A DNA stretch of 40,710 bases from Woeseiaceae bacterium (GCA_029243005.1 JAQWSV010000019.1:1-40710), one strand, 5' to 3'; counted from the stretch's first letter, positions 1-12,047 are shown. Program-made: numbers and translations. Notes: a model not told the origin generated them from the sequence alone.

Positions 1-180
1 CCTATAGGACACCGGCAGCGCCGCGATGAAGGCATACCGGTGCTGATGAAGAAATTTGAAACGAGCGTGTCCTGTAAACTGCAGCAAGGTCAGTGGCGGG
101 TACTGCGTGAAGCTTCGACCGACCGTGACAAACTACAAGCAATGCCGGTGGACGATTTCATGGCACTGTTGGTCGCCTGA
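1..180 (+). CDS. C-terminal end of an unrecognised protein (5' partial)
   Basis: An open frame runs in from the left edge and ends with TGA at 178-180, giving the last 59 residues of a protein. The tail is charged and ends in a hydrophobic stretch (MPVDDFMALLVA). I do not recognise the family. It does not resemble the C-terminus of MnmG or MnmE, the usual neighbours upstream of rsmG in gammaproteobacteria. The next gene starts 28 bases later on the same strand, so the two may be co-transcribed. Confidence 0.55.
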   Translation, partial: PIGHRQRRDEGIPVLMKKFETSVSCKLQQGQWRVLREASTDRDKLQAMPVDDFMALLVA

Positions 181-207
181 TTTGGACACGACGATAAGAG
201 GGTGGGC

Positions 208-2184
208 ATGAGCAAATACACGATCCCTTTTCTGATGGCGGCGAGCCTTGTTGCGATATCGGCGCTCGCTGCCGCTCCGGTCACCACGACGGCGAACAAC
301 GGAAACCTTGTCATGGAAGACATTCCTGACATTCCGGCCGAAATCGTCAACGACCTGAATCGCTATCAGAATGTGCGTTCCGCGAGTTTTCGCGAGTGGA
401 CCGAAGATGGTCGCGGCATCTACATCTCGACGCGGTTTGGTGACGTCAGCCAGATTCACCGTGTTGAAATGGCGGGCGGCGCCCGAACACAGGTTACTTT
501 CTATAATGAACCGATAGGTGGCGTGACGCGCCAGCCGGGCGGGCGCAACATTATCTTCACTCGAGATGCCGGCGGCAGCGAATTCAGCCAGGTGTTCTTG
601 CTCGATCCCATTGACGGCAGGACGACGATGCTGACCGATGGCGAGTCGCGAAATCGCAGCGTGCAATGGGATCGTAATGGTCGCCGAATCGTGTATACCA
701 GCACAGCGCGTAACGGTCGCTCGAATGATGTCTGGATGATGGATCCGGAGGACAACGGTAGCGCTGAAGTGGTCCTTGAGTCACCGGATGGTTCGAGCTG
801 GAGCGCGACTGAGTTCAACGCCAGTGGCACTCGTGTCCTCGTTTCCAACTATGTCAGCATTGCGGACTCGCGGGTCAATCTGCTGGACCTCGATACCGGC
901 ACAGTCACGTTGCTGGCCGGCGGTGATGACAGCCGCAGCGCGAATTTCGCATTCGCGTTCGACGATGCCAACGACGGCTTTTGGTTTGTTACTGACCAGG
1001 GCAGCGAGTTTCGCCAGCTCGCTTGGCAGGCGGCAGAGCCTGGTGCAGAACCGGAGATCCTGACCGGGGACATTCTCTGGGACATTGGTGCTGGTGCTAT
1101 TAGCAACGATCGGACGAGATTGGTGTTCACAGCCAATGAAGGCGGTATGTCACGGGTCTACTTGATGGACACGGATACACACGAGTATCGTGCCGTCGAC
1201 AACATTCCCACTGGCCTGGCTTTCGGTTTCGAGTTCAGCCCGGACGACAGCCAGCTCGCCATGACCCTGAACACGTCGACAACACCGAGCGACACGTTTG
1301 TGCTGGAGCTTGGTGATGACGCGCTGGCATACGGCGAACTCGTTCGCTGGACCACCAGCGAAGTCGGTGGACTAAACACTTCAGTGTTCCGCGCGCCGGA
1401 GCTTGTCAGCTTTCCGACGTTCGACCAGGTTTATGGCGAGCCTCGACAGATTCCGGCCTGGGTCTACAAGCCGGCCGGTGCAGGACCGTTTCCTGTCGTT
1501 GTCTCGATTCACGGCGGGCCGGAAGGACAGTCGCGACCCGGGTTCTCCAGCGTCTACCAAATGTGGCTGGACAAGCTTGGTGTGGCGGTCGTCATACCCA
1601 ATGTGCGCGGTTCGACGGGCTATGGTAAGACCTACCTGTCGCTCGACAATGGCTTCAAGCGCGAGGATTCGGTTCGCGACATCGGTGCGCTTCTCGACTG
1701 GATAGAAACGGAGCCGTCGCTCGACCAGGATCGCGTCGCGGTCTTCGGTGGCAGCTACGGCGGCTACATGGTGCTGGCCAGTTCCTTCCACTATAGCGAT
1801 CGCCTGAAGGCAGCTGTGGATATCGTGGGTATCTCCAACTTTGTCACTTTTCTGGAAAACACTCAGGATTACCGACGCGACCTGCGACGGGTTGAGTACG
1901 GTGACGAGCGCGACCCGGCGATGCGCGCGTACCTGGAGCGCATTGCGCCGGTTAATCACGTCGACAAAATTCGGCATCCTATGCTGATTGTGCAGGGCGA
2001 AAACGATCCGCGCGTACCGGTAACGGAATCCGAACAGGTTGTCGCCGCGCTGCGGGAGGCAGGTCAGGCGGTGTGGTACATGAACGCGCTGAACGAAGGA
2101 CACGGCTACCGGAAGAAGGAGAACCGGGACATCTACCAGCAGGCGACTATTTTGTTCCTGAGAGAGCACTTGGTCGGCCCGTAA
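208..2184 (+). CDS. Exported S9 family peptidase (prolyl oligopeptidase/acylaminoacyl peptidase type)
   Basis: The gene encodes 658 residues. An N-terminal signal peptide (hydrophobic segment about 5-22, ending near ALAAAP) suggests export to the periplasm. Residues about 50-370 look like the WD40/TolB-like beta-propeller of S9 enzymes, and the C-terminal third is an alpha/beta hydrolase. Family position points to the catalytic triad Ser516 in GGSYGGYM, Asp600 in GENDPRVP and His632 in NEGHGY. Such enzymes cut short peptides, often after proline or at acylated N-termini. I chose ATG 208 over GTG 202 because the purine-rich AAGAGGG sits at the right distance for 208. The next gene, rsmG, begins about 70 bases downstream. 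Confidence 0.9.
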   Translation: MSKYTIPFLMAASLVAISALAAAPVTTTANNGNLVMEDIPDIPAEIVNDLNRYQNVRSASFREWTEDGRGIYISTRFGDVSQIHRVEMAGGARTQVTFYNEPIGGVTRQPGGRNIIFTRDAGGSEFSQVFLLDPIDGRTTMLTDGESRNRSVQWDRNGRRIVYTSTARNGRSNDVWMMDPEDNGSAEVVLESPDGSSWSATEFNASGTRVLVSNYVSIADSRVNLLDLDTGTVTLLAGGDDSRSANFAFAFDDANDGFWFVTDQGSEFRQLAWQAAEPGAEPEILTGDILWDIGAGAISNDRTRLVFTANEGGMSRVYLMDTDTHEYRAVDNIPTGLAFGFEFSPDDSQLAMTLNTSTTPSDTFVLELGDDALAYGELVRWTTSEVGGLNTSVFRAPELVSFPTFDQVYGEPRQIPAWVYKPAGAGPFPVVVSIHGGPEGQSRPGFSSVYQMWLDKLGVAVVIPNVRGSTGYGKTYLSLDNGFKREDSVRDIGALLDWIETEPSLDQDRVAVFGGSYGGYMVLASSFHYSDRLKAAVDIVGISNFVTFLENTQDYRRDLRRVEYGDERDPAMRAYLERIAPVNHVDKIRHPMLIVQGENDPRVPVTESEQVVAALREAGQAVWYMNALNEGHGYRKKENRDIYQQATILFLREHLVGP

Positions 2185-2252
2185 TTCCGTCAAAAATAGG
2201 TATCAGAGCCTGGCCGCGAGCTGGTTTCACTGTGCTCGGTTACACTATCGTC

Positions 2253-2891
2253 GTGGAAGGAGTCCAGGACAACATTCAAAAGGGCGTTGCTGATTTGGGT
2301 CAGGCGCTCGACGCGGACACGTGCGCGCACCTGGCGATCCTCCTTAATGAACTCGAGCGCTGGAATCGACGCATCAATCTGACCGCAATACGCAATATCG
2401 GTGAAATGGTCGGTGGCCATGTACTGGACAGCCTAGCGGCCCGTCCAGCATTGCGCGGATCGGTGGTGCTGGATATCGGTACAGGGGCAGGATTTCCCGG
2501 CCTTCCGCTGGCAATCGCTGAGCCGGCAACAGAATTCGTGCTGCTAGACAGCAATGGAAAGAAGATCAGTTTCGTCAATCACATCATTGCTGAACTGGGC
2601 TTGAGGAACGTGGAGGCCGTCAAAGCACGCGCAGAGGACTATGCACCCGGCAAACGCTTTGATACCGTGATTGCCCGGGCCCTAGCAACGGTACCGCGAT
2701 TGGTGGCGCTAGCCGCCGACCTGATCGGAGAGGACGGTCAGTTGCTGGCGCTCAAAGGGAAGTATCCGGCCGAAGAGCTGGAGTCGATAACAACATTAGC
2801 CCAATGGGAAGTCACAGTGACGCCTATAGCAGTGCCAGGCCTCGAAGCACATGCGCGTCACCTCGTGAGCCTGCAAAGGAAGAAGGCGTAA
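2253..2891 (+). CDS. rsmG: 16S rRNA (guanine527-N7)-methyltransferase RsmG
   Basis: RsmG methylates N7 of G527 in 16S rRNA using S-adenosylmethionine. The SAM-binding motif VLDIGTGAGFPGLPLAI and the family blocks around NLTAIRN and HVLDSLAARPA are present. The frame is open far upstream into the S9 gene, so the start is uncertain. GTG 2253 gives 212 residues, close to the usual 205-215. GTG 2232 (219 residues) and TTG 2295 (198 residues, preceded by AAAAGGG) are alternatives. No ATG fits. The gene is four bases from parA, in the classic rsmG-parA-parB order of the origin-proximal region. Confidence 0.88.
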   Translation: MEGVQDNIQKGVADLGQALDADTCAHLAILLNELERWNRRINLTAIRNIGEMVGGHVLDSLAARPALRGSVVLDIGTGAGFPGLPLAIAEPATEFVLLDSNGKKISFVNHIIAELGLRNVEAVKARAEDYAPGKRFDTVIARALATVPRLVALAADLIGEDGQLLALKGKYPAEELESITTLAQWEVTVTPIAVPGLEAHARHLVSLQRKKA

Positions 2892-2895
2892 GCAA

Positions 2896-3681
2896 ATGGC
2901 GCGAATAATTGCCATTGCAAATCAGAAAGGTGGTGTCGGAAAGACGACGACCTGCGTTAACCTCGCGGCGTCGCTGGCCGCGACGCAGCGCCGTGTATTG
3001 CTGATCGATCTCGACCCCCAGGGCAATGCAACAATGGGTTGTGGCATCGACAAGATGGCGCTGGAACGCACCAGTTGCGACGTGTTGCTCGGAGATGCGG
3101 ACGCCGCGGACACAATCCTGTCCACCCCGGAAGGTGACTTTGCAGTCATGCCGGGCAACGACGACCTGACCCTGGCAGAGGTCAGGCTCTTGCAGGAGAT
3201 CGGTCGGGAGCTGAAGCTCCGCAAGGCACTGCAGCCGGTCGCTGGCATGTATGACTTCATCCTGATTGATTGCCCGCCCTCAATAAACATGTTGACGGTG
3301 AATGCGCTGACTGCGGCGGACGGCGTCCTGATTCCGATGCAGTGCGAGTACTATGCATTGGAAGGGCTGAGTGCCCTGCTCAATACCGTCGAACAGGTCC
3401 GCGATTCAGTTAACCCGGGGCTCTATGTCTACGGCCTTTTGCGAACGATGGTTGACCCGCGCATCAACCTGTCGAACGAGGTTTCGGAGCAGTTGATCAA
3501 CCATTTTGATGACAAAGTATTCCGCACTGTGGTGCCGCGTAATGTTCGCTTGGCGGAGGCGCCCAGTTTCGGTCGTCCAGTCCTTTATCACGACCGCAAA
3601 TCCCGCGGCGCACTGGCCTATCTTGCTTTGGCGGGTGAGGTGCTGCGACGTGAAGATGAACGAATGGCCGTGACGCACTAG
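2896..3681 (+). CDS. parA: Chromosome partitioning ATPase ParA (Soj)
   Basis: This 261-residue P-loop ATPase works with ParB to segregate the origin region. The deviant Walker A motif KGGVGKTT is at residues 11-18, with the signature lysine before GGVGKT. The Walker B-like LIDLDPQGN follows near residue 37. DCPPSINMLTVNAL is the expected downstream motif. ATG 2896 gives the standard MARIIAIANQKGG N-terminus, and the AAGGAAG stretch at the end of rsmG serves as ribosome binding site. parB follows 25 bases later. Confidence 0.96.
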   Translation: MARIIAIANQKGGVGKTTTCVNLAASLAATQRRVLLIDLDPQGNATMGCGIDKMALERTSCDVLLGDADAADTILSTPEGDFAVMPGNDDLTLAEVRLLQEIGRELKLRKALQPVAGMYDFILIDCPPSINMLTVNALTAADGVLIPMQCEYYALEGLSALLNTVEQVRDSVNPGLYVYGLLRTMVDPRINLSNEVSEQLINHFDDKVFRTVVPRNVRLAEAPSFGRPVLYHDRKSRGALAYLALAGEVLRREDERMAVTH

Positions 3682-3706
3682 GCTGGACGGATTTAGACAA
3701 CCCACG

Positions 3707-4594
3707 ATGACAAAGAAGAAAAGACTCGGCCGCGGCCTCGATGCCCTATTATCCAAACCTGTCGCGGAAACGATGGCGGTGACCGGCGCACCGGAAGAAG
3801 CAGACGGTCTGCAGAATATCCCGGTTGAATTGTTGCAGCGCGGGCAGTACCAGCCGCGCGTCGACATGCGCCAAGACACGCTGGAGGAACTCGCCAGGTC
3901 GATCCAGGTGCAGGGCGTGGTGCAGCCGATCGTTGCCCGCCCGATCAAGAGGACGGGCGAGACCCAGCGCTACGAGATTGTCGCTGGCGAGCGTCGTTGG
4001 CGTGCTGCTCAAATGGCCGGTCTGCATGAGATTCCAGCCGTTGTTCGAGCTATTCCGGACGAATCCGCGATCGCTATGTCGCTCATCGAGAACATCCAAC
4101 GCGAGGATCTGAATCCGCTGGAAGAAGCTCGCGCGCTCGATCGACTGATTCGGGAATTCGACTTGAAGCACCAACAGGCCGCCGATGCGGTGGGGCGTTC
4201 GCGCGCCAGCGTCAGCAATCTCCTGCGTTTGCTCGAGCTCTCCGACAAGGTGAGGCCAATGCTCGAGTCAAGAGATCTGGAAATGGGTCACGCACGTGCA
4301 CTGCTTGCGATCATCAATGAAACACAGCAATACGATGCGGCGCGCCAGGTAGTGAAAGGCGGGTTGTCGGTTCGCGCGACAGAGCGACTCGTTCGTCGCA
4401 TGACGGCAGCTCCCGGCAAAACCAAAAAGAGCGCGGCTGCAAAGGACAAGGATATCCAGCGCCTGGAAATGGACATGTCCGATAAGATCGGTGCGAAAGT
4501 TCGCATAGATCATTCAAAGAGTGGCAGTGGCAAGCTGGTAATTGCCTATAACAGCCTCGATGAGCTGGACGGTATTCTCAAGCATATCAAATAG
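3707..4594 (+). CDS. parB: Chromosome partitioning protein ParB (Spo0J)
   Basis: The 295-residue ParB begins with the short basic LGRGLDALL peptide that stimulates ParA ATPase. It then has the CTP-binding ParB/Srx fold with GERRWRAAQ and the ENIQRED box. A helix-turn-helix (about AADAVGRSRASVSNLL) follows for parS recognition, and the C-terminal dimerisation region ends at LDELDGILKHIK. ParB spreads from parS sites and recruits ParA and SMC. I found no match to the parS consensus (TGTTTCACGTGAAACA) in this window, so its sites must be elsewhere or diverged. The length is normal for the family. Confidence 0.96.
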   Translation: MTKKKRLGRGLDALLSKPVAETMAVTGAPEEADGLQNIPVELLQRGQYQPRVDMRQDTLEELARSIQVQGVVQPIVARPIKRTGETQRYEIVAGERRWRAAQMAGLHEIPAVVRAIPDESAIAMSLIENIQREDLNPLEEARALDRLIREFDLKHQQAADAVGRSRASVSNLLRLLELSDKVRPMLESRDLEMGHARALLAIINETQQYDAARQVVKGGLSVRATERLVRRMTAAPGKTKKSAAAKDKDIQRLEMDMSDKIGAKVRIDHSKSGSGKLVIAYNSLDELDGILKHIK

Positions 4595-4822
4595 ATCGTC
4601 CGTCGATAGTCGACTATTTCTCCGGGGGCATGGGACGGATTTTCTGTTTCTTTTAGGTCCTCCTGATCGGATCCGGCGTCCTTGCTGATTTCGAGTATTC
4701 GCCGGTGGTATTTGCGCATTGCGGAAAATATCTTCTAAACAGGGCTTGAATCGGTTTGAAAGGGCCCCCGGAACCCACATGAAATCCCTGCAAAAATAGG
4801 GGTTGTAGAGTGTTCTCGTCGG
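4595..4822. other. Intergenic stretch parB-atp promoter; 12-bp palindrome
   Basis: With the promoter and leader, the gap between parB and atpI is 361 bases. This first part holds no convincing gene. A 12-bp perfect palindrome, ATAGTCGACTAT, lies at 4606-4617, 12 bases after the parB stop, followed by TTTC. It could act as a weak transcription end for the par genes, but the lack of a loop and U tract makes this unclear. A short - strand open frame across the region has no recognisable content. Confidence 0.4.
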
Positions 4823-4851
4823 TTGCCATGGTCCATTGGCACCACTATAAT
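4823..4851 (+). promoter_or_regulatory. Sigma70 promoter of the atp operon
   Basis: The -35 element TTGCCA (4823-4828) and a perfect -10 TATAAT (4846-4851) are separated by 17 bp, the optimal spacing. Transcription should start near 4858, leaving a leader of about 100 nucleotides before atpI at 4956. This is the clearest promoter in the window and fits a highly expressed operon. Confidence 0.8.
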
Positions 4852-4890
4852 GCGCGGCCTGAACAGGGCCCGCCTGGAAGTACAGATATC

Positions 4891-4934
4891 AAAACGCCAC
4901 AAACCGCCGGTTAGCCGATGGACGTGGCGTTTTT
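4891..4934 (+). terminator. Terminator-like hairpin in the atp leader (possible attenuator)
   Basis: AAAACGCCAC at 4891-4900 pairs perfectly with GTGGCGTTTT at 4924-4933 over 10 bp. The loop of 23 nucleotides contains a small inner stem (CGG/CCG). The stem runs into TTTTT at 4930-4934. It lies inside the expected 5' leader of the atp mRNA, upstream of the atpI ribosome binding site GGAGG (4941-4945). By shape it is an intrinsic terminator, so it may limit transcription into the operon. It could instead be only a stabilising 5' hairpin. Confidence 0.6.
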
Positions 4935-4955
4935 AGTGCCGGAGGCAAGCGACAA

Positions 4956-6481
<1,526 letters not shown>

Positions 6482-6524
6482 ACGACCCGACACCCACTTA
6501 AAGACTTAAACCAAGGAGTCTCCT

Positions 6525-6995
6525 GTGGATATTAATATGACCCTCATCGGTCAGACGGTTGCGATGATCGTATTCGTCTGGTTCTGCATGAAGTTCATCT
6601 GGCCGCCCATCATGGAGGCGATCGAGGAACGTCAGAAGGAAATTGCCGACGGACTCGCTGCCGCAGAAAAGGGCCAGCAAAGCCTCGACAAAGCGAAGGC
6701 AGAAGCTGACGAGATCATTGGTGATGCGCGCAAGCAGGCCACCATTATTCTCGACCAGGCAAATGCTAGGGCAAACGAGATTGTTGCGGAAGGCAAGGCG
6801 GACGGCATCCAGGAACGCGACCGCCAGCTTGCTGTTGCGACAGCCGAAGTAGAGCAGGAAACCAATCGGGCGCGCGAAGAGTTGCGTGGTCAGGTATCTG
6901 CCATTGCGGTTGCCAGCGCAGAGAAAATTCTGCAGCGCGAAATTGACGAGAAAGCTCACGAAGACATCCTGAGCAAACTTGCGGCAGAGTTGTAA
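6525..6995 (+). CDS. atpF: ATP synthase Fo subunit b
   Basis: Subunit b (156 residues) is the peripheral stalk: one N-terminal membrane helix (residues about 7-27) followed by a long, highly charged, alanine- and glutamate-rich helical region. The start is GTG 6525, because AAGGAG at 6513-6518 lies six bases upstream and the resulting MDINMTLIGQ matches family N-termini. The internal ATG 6537 is too far from that site. atpH starts 15 bases downstream. Confidence 0.96.
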   Translation: MDINMTLIGQTVAMIVFVWFCMKFIWPPIMEAIEERQKEIADGLAAAEKGQQSLDKAKAEADEIIGDARKQATIILDQANARANEIVAEGKADGIQERDRQLAVATAEVEQETNRAREELRGQVSAIAVASAEKILQREIDEKAHEDILSKLAAEL

Positions 6996-7010
6996 GGTGG
7001 ACGATCGGTA

Positions 7011-7574
7011 ATGGCTGACAACAACACAATTGCCAGGCCCTACGCCCAAGCGGTATTTCGGGTGGCGCAGGACAACGATGCGCTCGCCGAAGTGGCGGCA
7101 TCTCTGGATGCGGGCCGACAGATCCTGAGCGATGGCCAGGTCGCGAAGTTTCTTGCGAACCCGTCGTTCTCGGACGATCAACGGCTCGAGATTTTGACGG
7201 ATCTTTTTGGCAAGGCTGCAGGCGAGGATTCTGTGTTTGCTGGCAACAGCGAACACGGCGTCAATTTCCTAAAGCTGTTGCTCGAATACGGCCGCGTCGA
7301 TGTGTTGCCCGAGGTTGCGGATCGTTTCGACGCGCTGAAGGCGAATGTCGAAAATACGCTCAACGTGACCGTGACGTCGGCCGTCACGCTGTCCGATGCC
7401 CAGCAGAAGGAAATCGAGGCGGCCTTGAAGTCCCGCTTGGGTCGTGACGTCAACCTTTCAACAGAAATAGATGAAGGCCTCATCGGTGGCGCTGTGGTTC
7501 GTGCTGGCGACGTGGTTATTGATGGATCAGTGCGTGCAAGGCTAGAAAGCTTGTCGAACGCGCTGGTCGCATAA
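7011..7574 (+). CDS. atpH: ATP synthase F1 subunit delta
   Basis: Subunit delta (187 residues) links the b stalk to the top of the alpha3beta3 head. The N-terminal ARPYAQAVF motif is a family hallmark, and the C-terminal half has the LIGGAVVRAGDVVIDGSVRARL signature region. It sits between atpF and atpA with short gaps (15 bases each side), as expected. Confidence 0.95.
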   Translation: MADNNTIARPYAQAVFRVAQDNDALAEVAASLDAGRQILSDGQVAKFLANPSFSDDQRLEILTDLFGKAAGEDSVFAGNSEHGVNFLKLLLEYGRVDVLPEVADRFDALKANVENTLNVTVTSAVTLSDAQQKEIEAALKSRLGRDVNLSTEIDEGLIGGAVVRAGDVVIDGSVRARLESLSNALVA

Positions 7575-7589
7575 AAGAGGAATACAAAA

Positions 7590-9131
7590 ATGGCACTCAA
7601 AGCTTCTGAAATCAGCGAACTGATTAAAGAGCGCATCGAGAAATTCGAGTCATCCGCGGAGGCGCGAGACGTTGGCACCGTAATCGGTGTGACCGACGGC
7701 ATCGTCCGCATCCATGGCTTGGCCGATGCTAAGTACGGTGAAATGCTCGAATTCCCGGGCAACACCTTTGGTATGGCGCTGAATCTCGAGCAGGATTCAG
7801 TCGGCGCTGTTGTTCTCGGTGACTACAAGCACATTTCAGAAGGTGACACTGTCAAAACGACAGGGCGCATTCTCCAGGTGCCTGTGGGTGAAGCAATGCT
7901 TGGGCGCGTCGTCGATGCATTGGGTAACCCAATTGACGGCAAGGGTCCGATCGAAGCTGAAGCGACTTCGCCGATCGAAAAAGTCGCGCCGGGCGTTATC
8001 GAACGTAAATCGGTCGACCAGCCTGTGCAGACCGGCCTCAAGTCTATTGACTCGATGGTGCCGATCGGTCGTGGCCAGCGTGAGCTGATTATCGGTGATC
8101 GCCAGACAGGTAAAACCGCTGTGGCTGTTGACACTATCATCAACCAGCGTGGCACCGGTATTAAATGTATCTATGTCGCGATCGGCCAGAAGGCTTCTTC
8201 GGTTGCGGGCGTTGTAAGAAAGCTCGAGGAAGAGGGAGCGATGGACCATACGATCGTGGTTGCAGCTTCCGCAGCTGACAGTCCGGCGATGCAATACATC
8301 TCGCCATACTCGGGCGCATCAATGGGTGAATACTTCCTCGACAAGGGCGAAGACGCACTCATTATCTTTGACGACCTCACCAAGCAGGCGTGGGCATATC
8401 GCCAGGTATCCCTGCTGCTGCGTCGTCCGCCGGGCCGCGAAGCCTATCCCGGTGACGTCTTCTACCTGCACTCCCGTCTGCTCGAGCGCGCATCACGTGT
8501 GAGCGAGGCGTACGTCGAAGACGTAACCGACGGCAAGGTCAAAGGCAAAACAGGTTCACTGACGGCGCTGCCAATTATTGAAACGCAGGCCGGTGACGTC
8601 TCGGCATTCGTACCGACGAACGTGATCTCGATTACGGACGGCCAGATCTTCCTTGAGACGGATCTGTTTAACGCGGGTATTCGTCCGGCGATCAACGCAG
8701 GCCTGTCGGTGTCGCGTGTAGGTGGTGCGGCACAAACCAAGATCATTAAAAAGCTGGGTGGTGGTGTTCGCCTCGCGCTCGCGCAGTATCGCGAGTTGGC
8801 GGCCTTTGCGCAGTTTGCGTCGGACCTTGATGCCGCAACGCGTCAGCAGCTCGAACGCGGTGAGCGCGTCACTGAGCTCATGAAACAGAAGCAGTACTCA
8901 CCGCTGTCGGTCGCCGAGATGGGGCTATCCCTGTATGCGGCGAACGAAGGCTTCATCGATCCGGTGCCAGTCAACAAGGTCGTGGATTATGAAGAGGCGC
9001 TTCACGATTACGCACGCTCGAACCACGCAGACGTGCTGGAGTCGATCAATGCGTCAGGCGATTACGACGACAACATTTCGGCGAACCTGCAGAAGATCTG
9101 TGAAGAGTTTGCGGAGAAGGGCGCTTTTTAA
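7590..9131 (+). CDS. atpA: ATP synthase F1 subunit alpha
   Basis: Subunit alpha has 513 residues, the same length as in E. coli. The non-catalytic nucleotide site Walker A GDRQTGKT is at residues 169-176. The [21 protein letters not shown] region and the [17 protein letters not shown] motif, which includes the conserved arginine acting on the beta catalytic site, are intact. The ribosome binding site AAGAGG precedes ATG 7590. Confidence 0.98.
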   Translation: MALKASEISELIKERIEKFESSAEARDVGTVIGVTDGIVRIHGLADAKYGEMLEFPGNTFGMALNLEQDSVGAVVLGDYKHISEGDTVKTTGRILQVPVGEAMLGRVVDALGNPIDGKGPIEAEATSPIEKVAPGVIERKSVDQPVQTGLKSIDSMVPIGRGQRELIIGDRQTGKTAVAVDTIINQRGTGIKCIYVAIGQKASSVAGVVRKLEEEGAMDHTIVVAASAADSPAMQYISPYSGASMGEYFLDKGEDALIIFDDLTKQAWAYRQVSLLLRRPPGREAYPGDVFYLHSRLLERASRVSEAYVEDVTDGKVKGKTGSLTALPIIETQAGDVSAFVPTNVISITDGQIFLETDLFNAGIRPAINAGLSVSRVGGAAQTKIIKKLGGGVRLALAQYRELAAFAQFASDLDAATRQQLERGERVTELMKQKQYSPLSVAEMGLSLYAANEGFIDPVPVNKVVDYEEALHDYARSNHADVLESINASGDYDDNISANLQKICEEFAEKGAF

Positions 9132-9157
9132 GAATGGTCGAACAGGTACTGTCATGC

Positions 9158-9199
9158 GGCGCTAGGTTTTTAGTGCCAAGGTTAGACAGCAAACTAACC
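9158..9199 (+). other. Two adjacent hairpins between atpA and atpG
   Basis: In the 88-base gap, GGCGCTA (9158-9164) can pair with TAGTGCC (9171-9177), one pair being a G-U wobble in RNA, with a six-base loop. Directly after it, GGTTAG (9180-9185) pairs perfectly with CTAACC (9194-9199) around an eight-base loop. They may set mRNA stability or relative expression of alpha and gamma. Neither is followed by a U tract, so termination is unlikely. Confidence 0.45.
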
Positions 9200-9219
9200 G
9201 ATTAGATTAGAGAAACTCT

Positions 9220-10092
9220 ATGCCAGGCGAAAAGGAAATACGCTCGAAGATCGCTTCTGTAAAAAACATGCAGAAGATCACCAGCGCGATGGAAAAGGTC
9301 GCGGCGAGCAAAATCCGTAAAGCGCAACAACAAATGGAAGAATCACGTCCATACGCAGAGCGCATTCGTCGTGTTGTCGGCCATCTGGCGCACGCGAACC
9401 CGGATTACAAACATCCGTTTCTGACTGAGCGTGAAGCAAAGCGAGCCGGTTACATCGTGATTTCCACTGACCGCGGACTGTGTGGTGGCCTGAACGCCAA
9501 TCTGTTCAAGACCGTGATCGGCGAGTTACAGAACTCGAAAGAAGCAAATATCGAGGTCGATATGGCGTTGGTTGGCGCCAAGGCGGTCGCTTTCTTCCGT
9601 CGCATGGGGGGTAATGTCGTTGGCACGGCGACACACCTCGGTGACAAGCCGGCGGTAAACGATCTGATTGGCTCGATCAAGATCATGCTCGATGCCTACA
9701 GCGATGGAAAGATCGATCGCCTGTACCTCGTGCACAACGAATTCCACAGTGCGATGAGCCAGGTGCCCGTTGTACGGCAGTTATTACCAGCCAGCGGCGT
9801 GGGAGAGGACAAGGAAAACCTGCAGGATCACTGGGATTACATTTACGAGCCCGATGCCGGGGAACTGCTCGAGGACGTTTTGATGCGTTACATCGAGTCG
9901 CAGGTTTATCGTGGTGCGGTTGAAAATTTCGCCTGTGAAATGGCGGCAAAAATGGTGGCGATGAAGTCGGCGACTGATAATGCCGGCGAAATCATCGACA
10001 AGTTGCAACTGGCGTACAACAAAGCCCGTCAGGCAGCAATTACGCAAGAGATTTCGGAAATCGTCGGTGGTGCAGCCGCTGTCAGCGGGTAA
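9220..10092 (+). CDS. atpG: ATP synthase F1 subunit gamma
   Basis: Subunit gamma (290 residues) is the central rotor shaft. The N-terminus has the [20 protein letters not shown] signature and the C-terminus the [21 protein letters not shown] signature, both forming the coiled coil within alpha3beta3. The middle contains [15 protein letters not shown]. Only weak Shine-Dalgarno similarity (AGAGAA) precedes ATG 9220. Confidence 0.97.
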   Translation: MPGEKEIRSKIASVKNMQKITSAMEKVAASKIRKAQQQMEESRPYAERIRRVVGHLAHANPDYKHPFLTEREAKRAGYIVISTDRGLCGGLNANLFKTVIGELQNSKEANIEVDMALVGAKAVAFFRRMGGNVVGTATHLGDKPAVNDLIGSIKIMLDAYSDGKIDRLYLVHNEFHSAMSQVPVVRQLLPASGVGEDKENLQDHWDYIYEPDAGELLEDVLMRYIESQVYRGAVENFACEMAAKMVAMKSATDNAGEIIDKLQLAYNKARQAAITQEISEIVGGAAAVSG

Positions 10093-10109
10093 CGTATTTA
10101 ATTAAAGAT

Positions 10110-10129
10110 TTCGAACGACGTCGTTCGAA
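10110..10129. repeat. Perfect 20-bp palindrome between atpG and atpD
   Basis: TTCGAACGAC (10110-10119) is immediately followed by its exact reverse complement GTCGTTCGAA (10120-10129). It lies 17 bases after the atpG stop and 20 bases before atpD. As RNA it would form a short stem; as DNA it is a symmetric protein-binding site candidate. No U tract follows, so it is not a typical terminator. Confidence 0.7.
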
Positions 10130-10146
10130 TAGGTTAGAGGACCTGA

Positions 10147-11529
<1,383 letters not shown>

Positions 11530-11574
11530 GAGCGCACTCAGTCCACGATAAACGCAACCAGGAAGAACGTTCTA

Positions 11575-11991
11575 ATGTCCACCATCCACGTCGACATCGT
11601 TTCTGCAGAAGGCGAAATCCATTCAGGCGACGCTGCCATGGTGTTTGCGCCCGCGAAAATGGGCGAGATCGGTATCGCACCGCGTCATGCACCCCTGCTT
11701 ACAGCCCTGAAACCGGGCGAGGTTCGCGTTGAGGACACGGAAGGCAAGGAACATTTCTTCTACATCACGGGCGGTATGATCGAAGTGCAGCCGCATCTCG
11801 TGACTGTTCTTGCGGATACCGCGCTGCGCGGGGATCAACTCGACGAGGCGGCAGCGTTGCAGGCACAGCAGGAAGCCGAAGAAGCATTAAAAGGTGTTTC
11901 CGAAGAGACGGATCTGGCGCGCGCCCAGACAGAACTTGCCGAAGCACGTGCGCGTTACCGCGCTGCGCAGAAGCTCAAGGGAAAGAACTAG
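11575..11991 (+). CDS. atpC: ATP synthase F1 subunit epsilon
   Basis: Subunit epsilon (138 residues) couples gamma to the c ring and can inhibit ATP hydrolysis. The N-terminal beta sandwich includes GEIGIAPRHAPLLTALKPG, and the C-terminal two-helix region is rich in alanine, glutamate and arginine. It is the last gene of the operon and is followed by a hairpin terminator. Confidence 0.96.
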   Translation: MSTIHVDIVSAEGEIHSGDAAMVFAPAKMGEIGIAPRHAPLLTALKPGEVRVEDTEGKEHFFYITGGMIEVQPHLVTVLADTALRGDQLDEAAALQAQQEAEEALKGVSEETDLARAQTELAEARARYRAAQKLKGKN

Positions 11992-12023
11992 CTGTCAGTC
12001 CTCACCGTAATCAACTGAAATGC

Positions 12024-12047
12024 ATCGCCCGCTCTTGCGGGCGATTT
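12024..12047 (+). terminator. Hairpin terminator after atpC
   Basis: ATCGCCCGC (12024-12032) pairs perfectly with GCGGGCGAT (12037-12045) around a TCTT loop, and TTT follows. It lies 32 bases after the atpC stop and is the likely end of the atp transcript, although the U tract is short. Confidence 0.65.

Noticed and set aside
1381-2193. 270-codon - strand open frame opposite the S9 peptidase
   Set aside because: The + strand carries the complete catalytic domain; the antisense product is rich in arginine and valine with no domain.
4514-4780. 88-codon - strand open frame after parB
   Set aside because: It overlaps the parB 3' end antisense, is basic and low in complexity, and has no family features.
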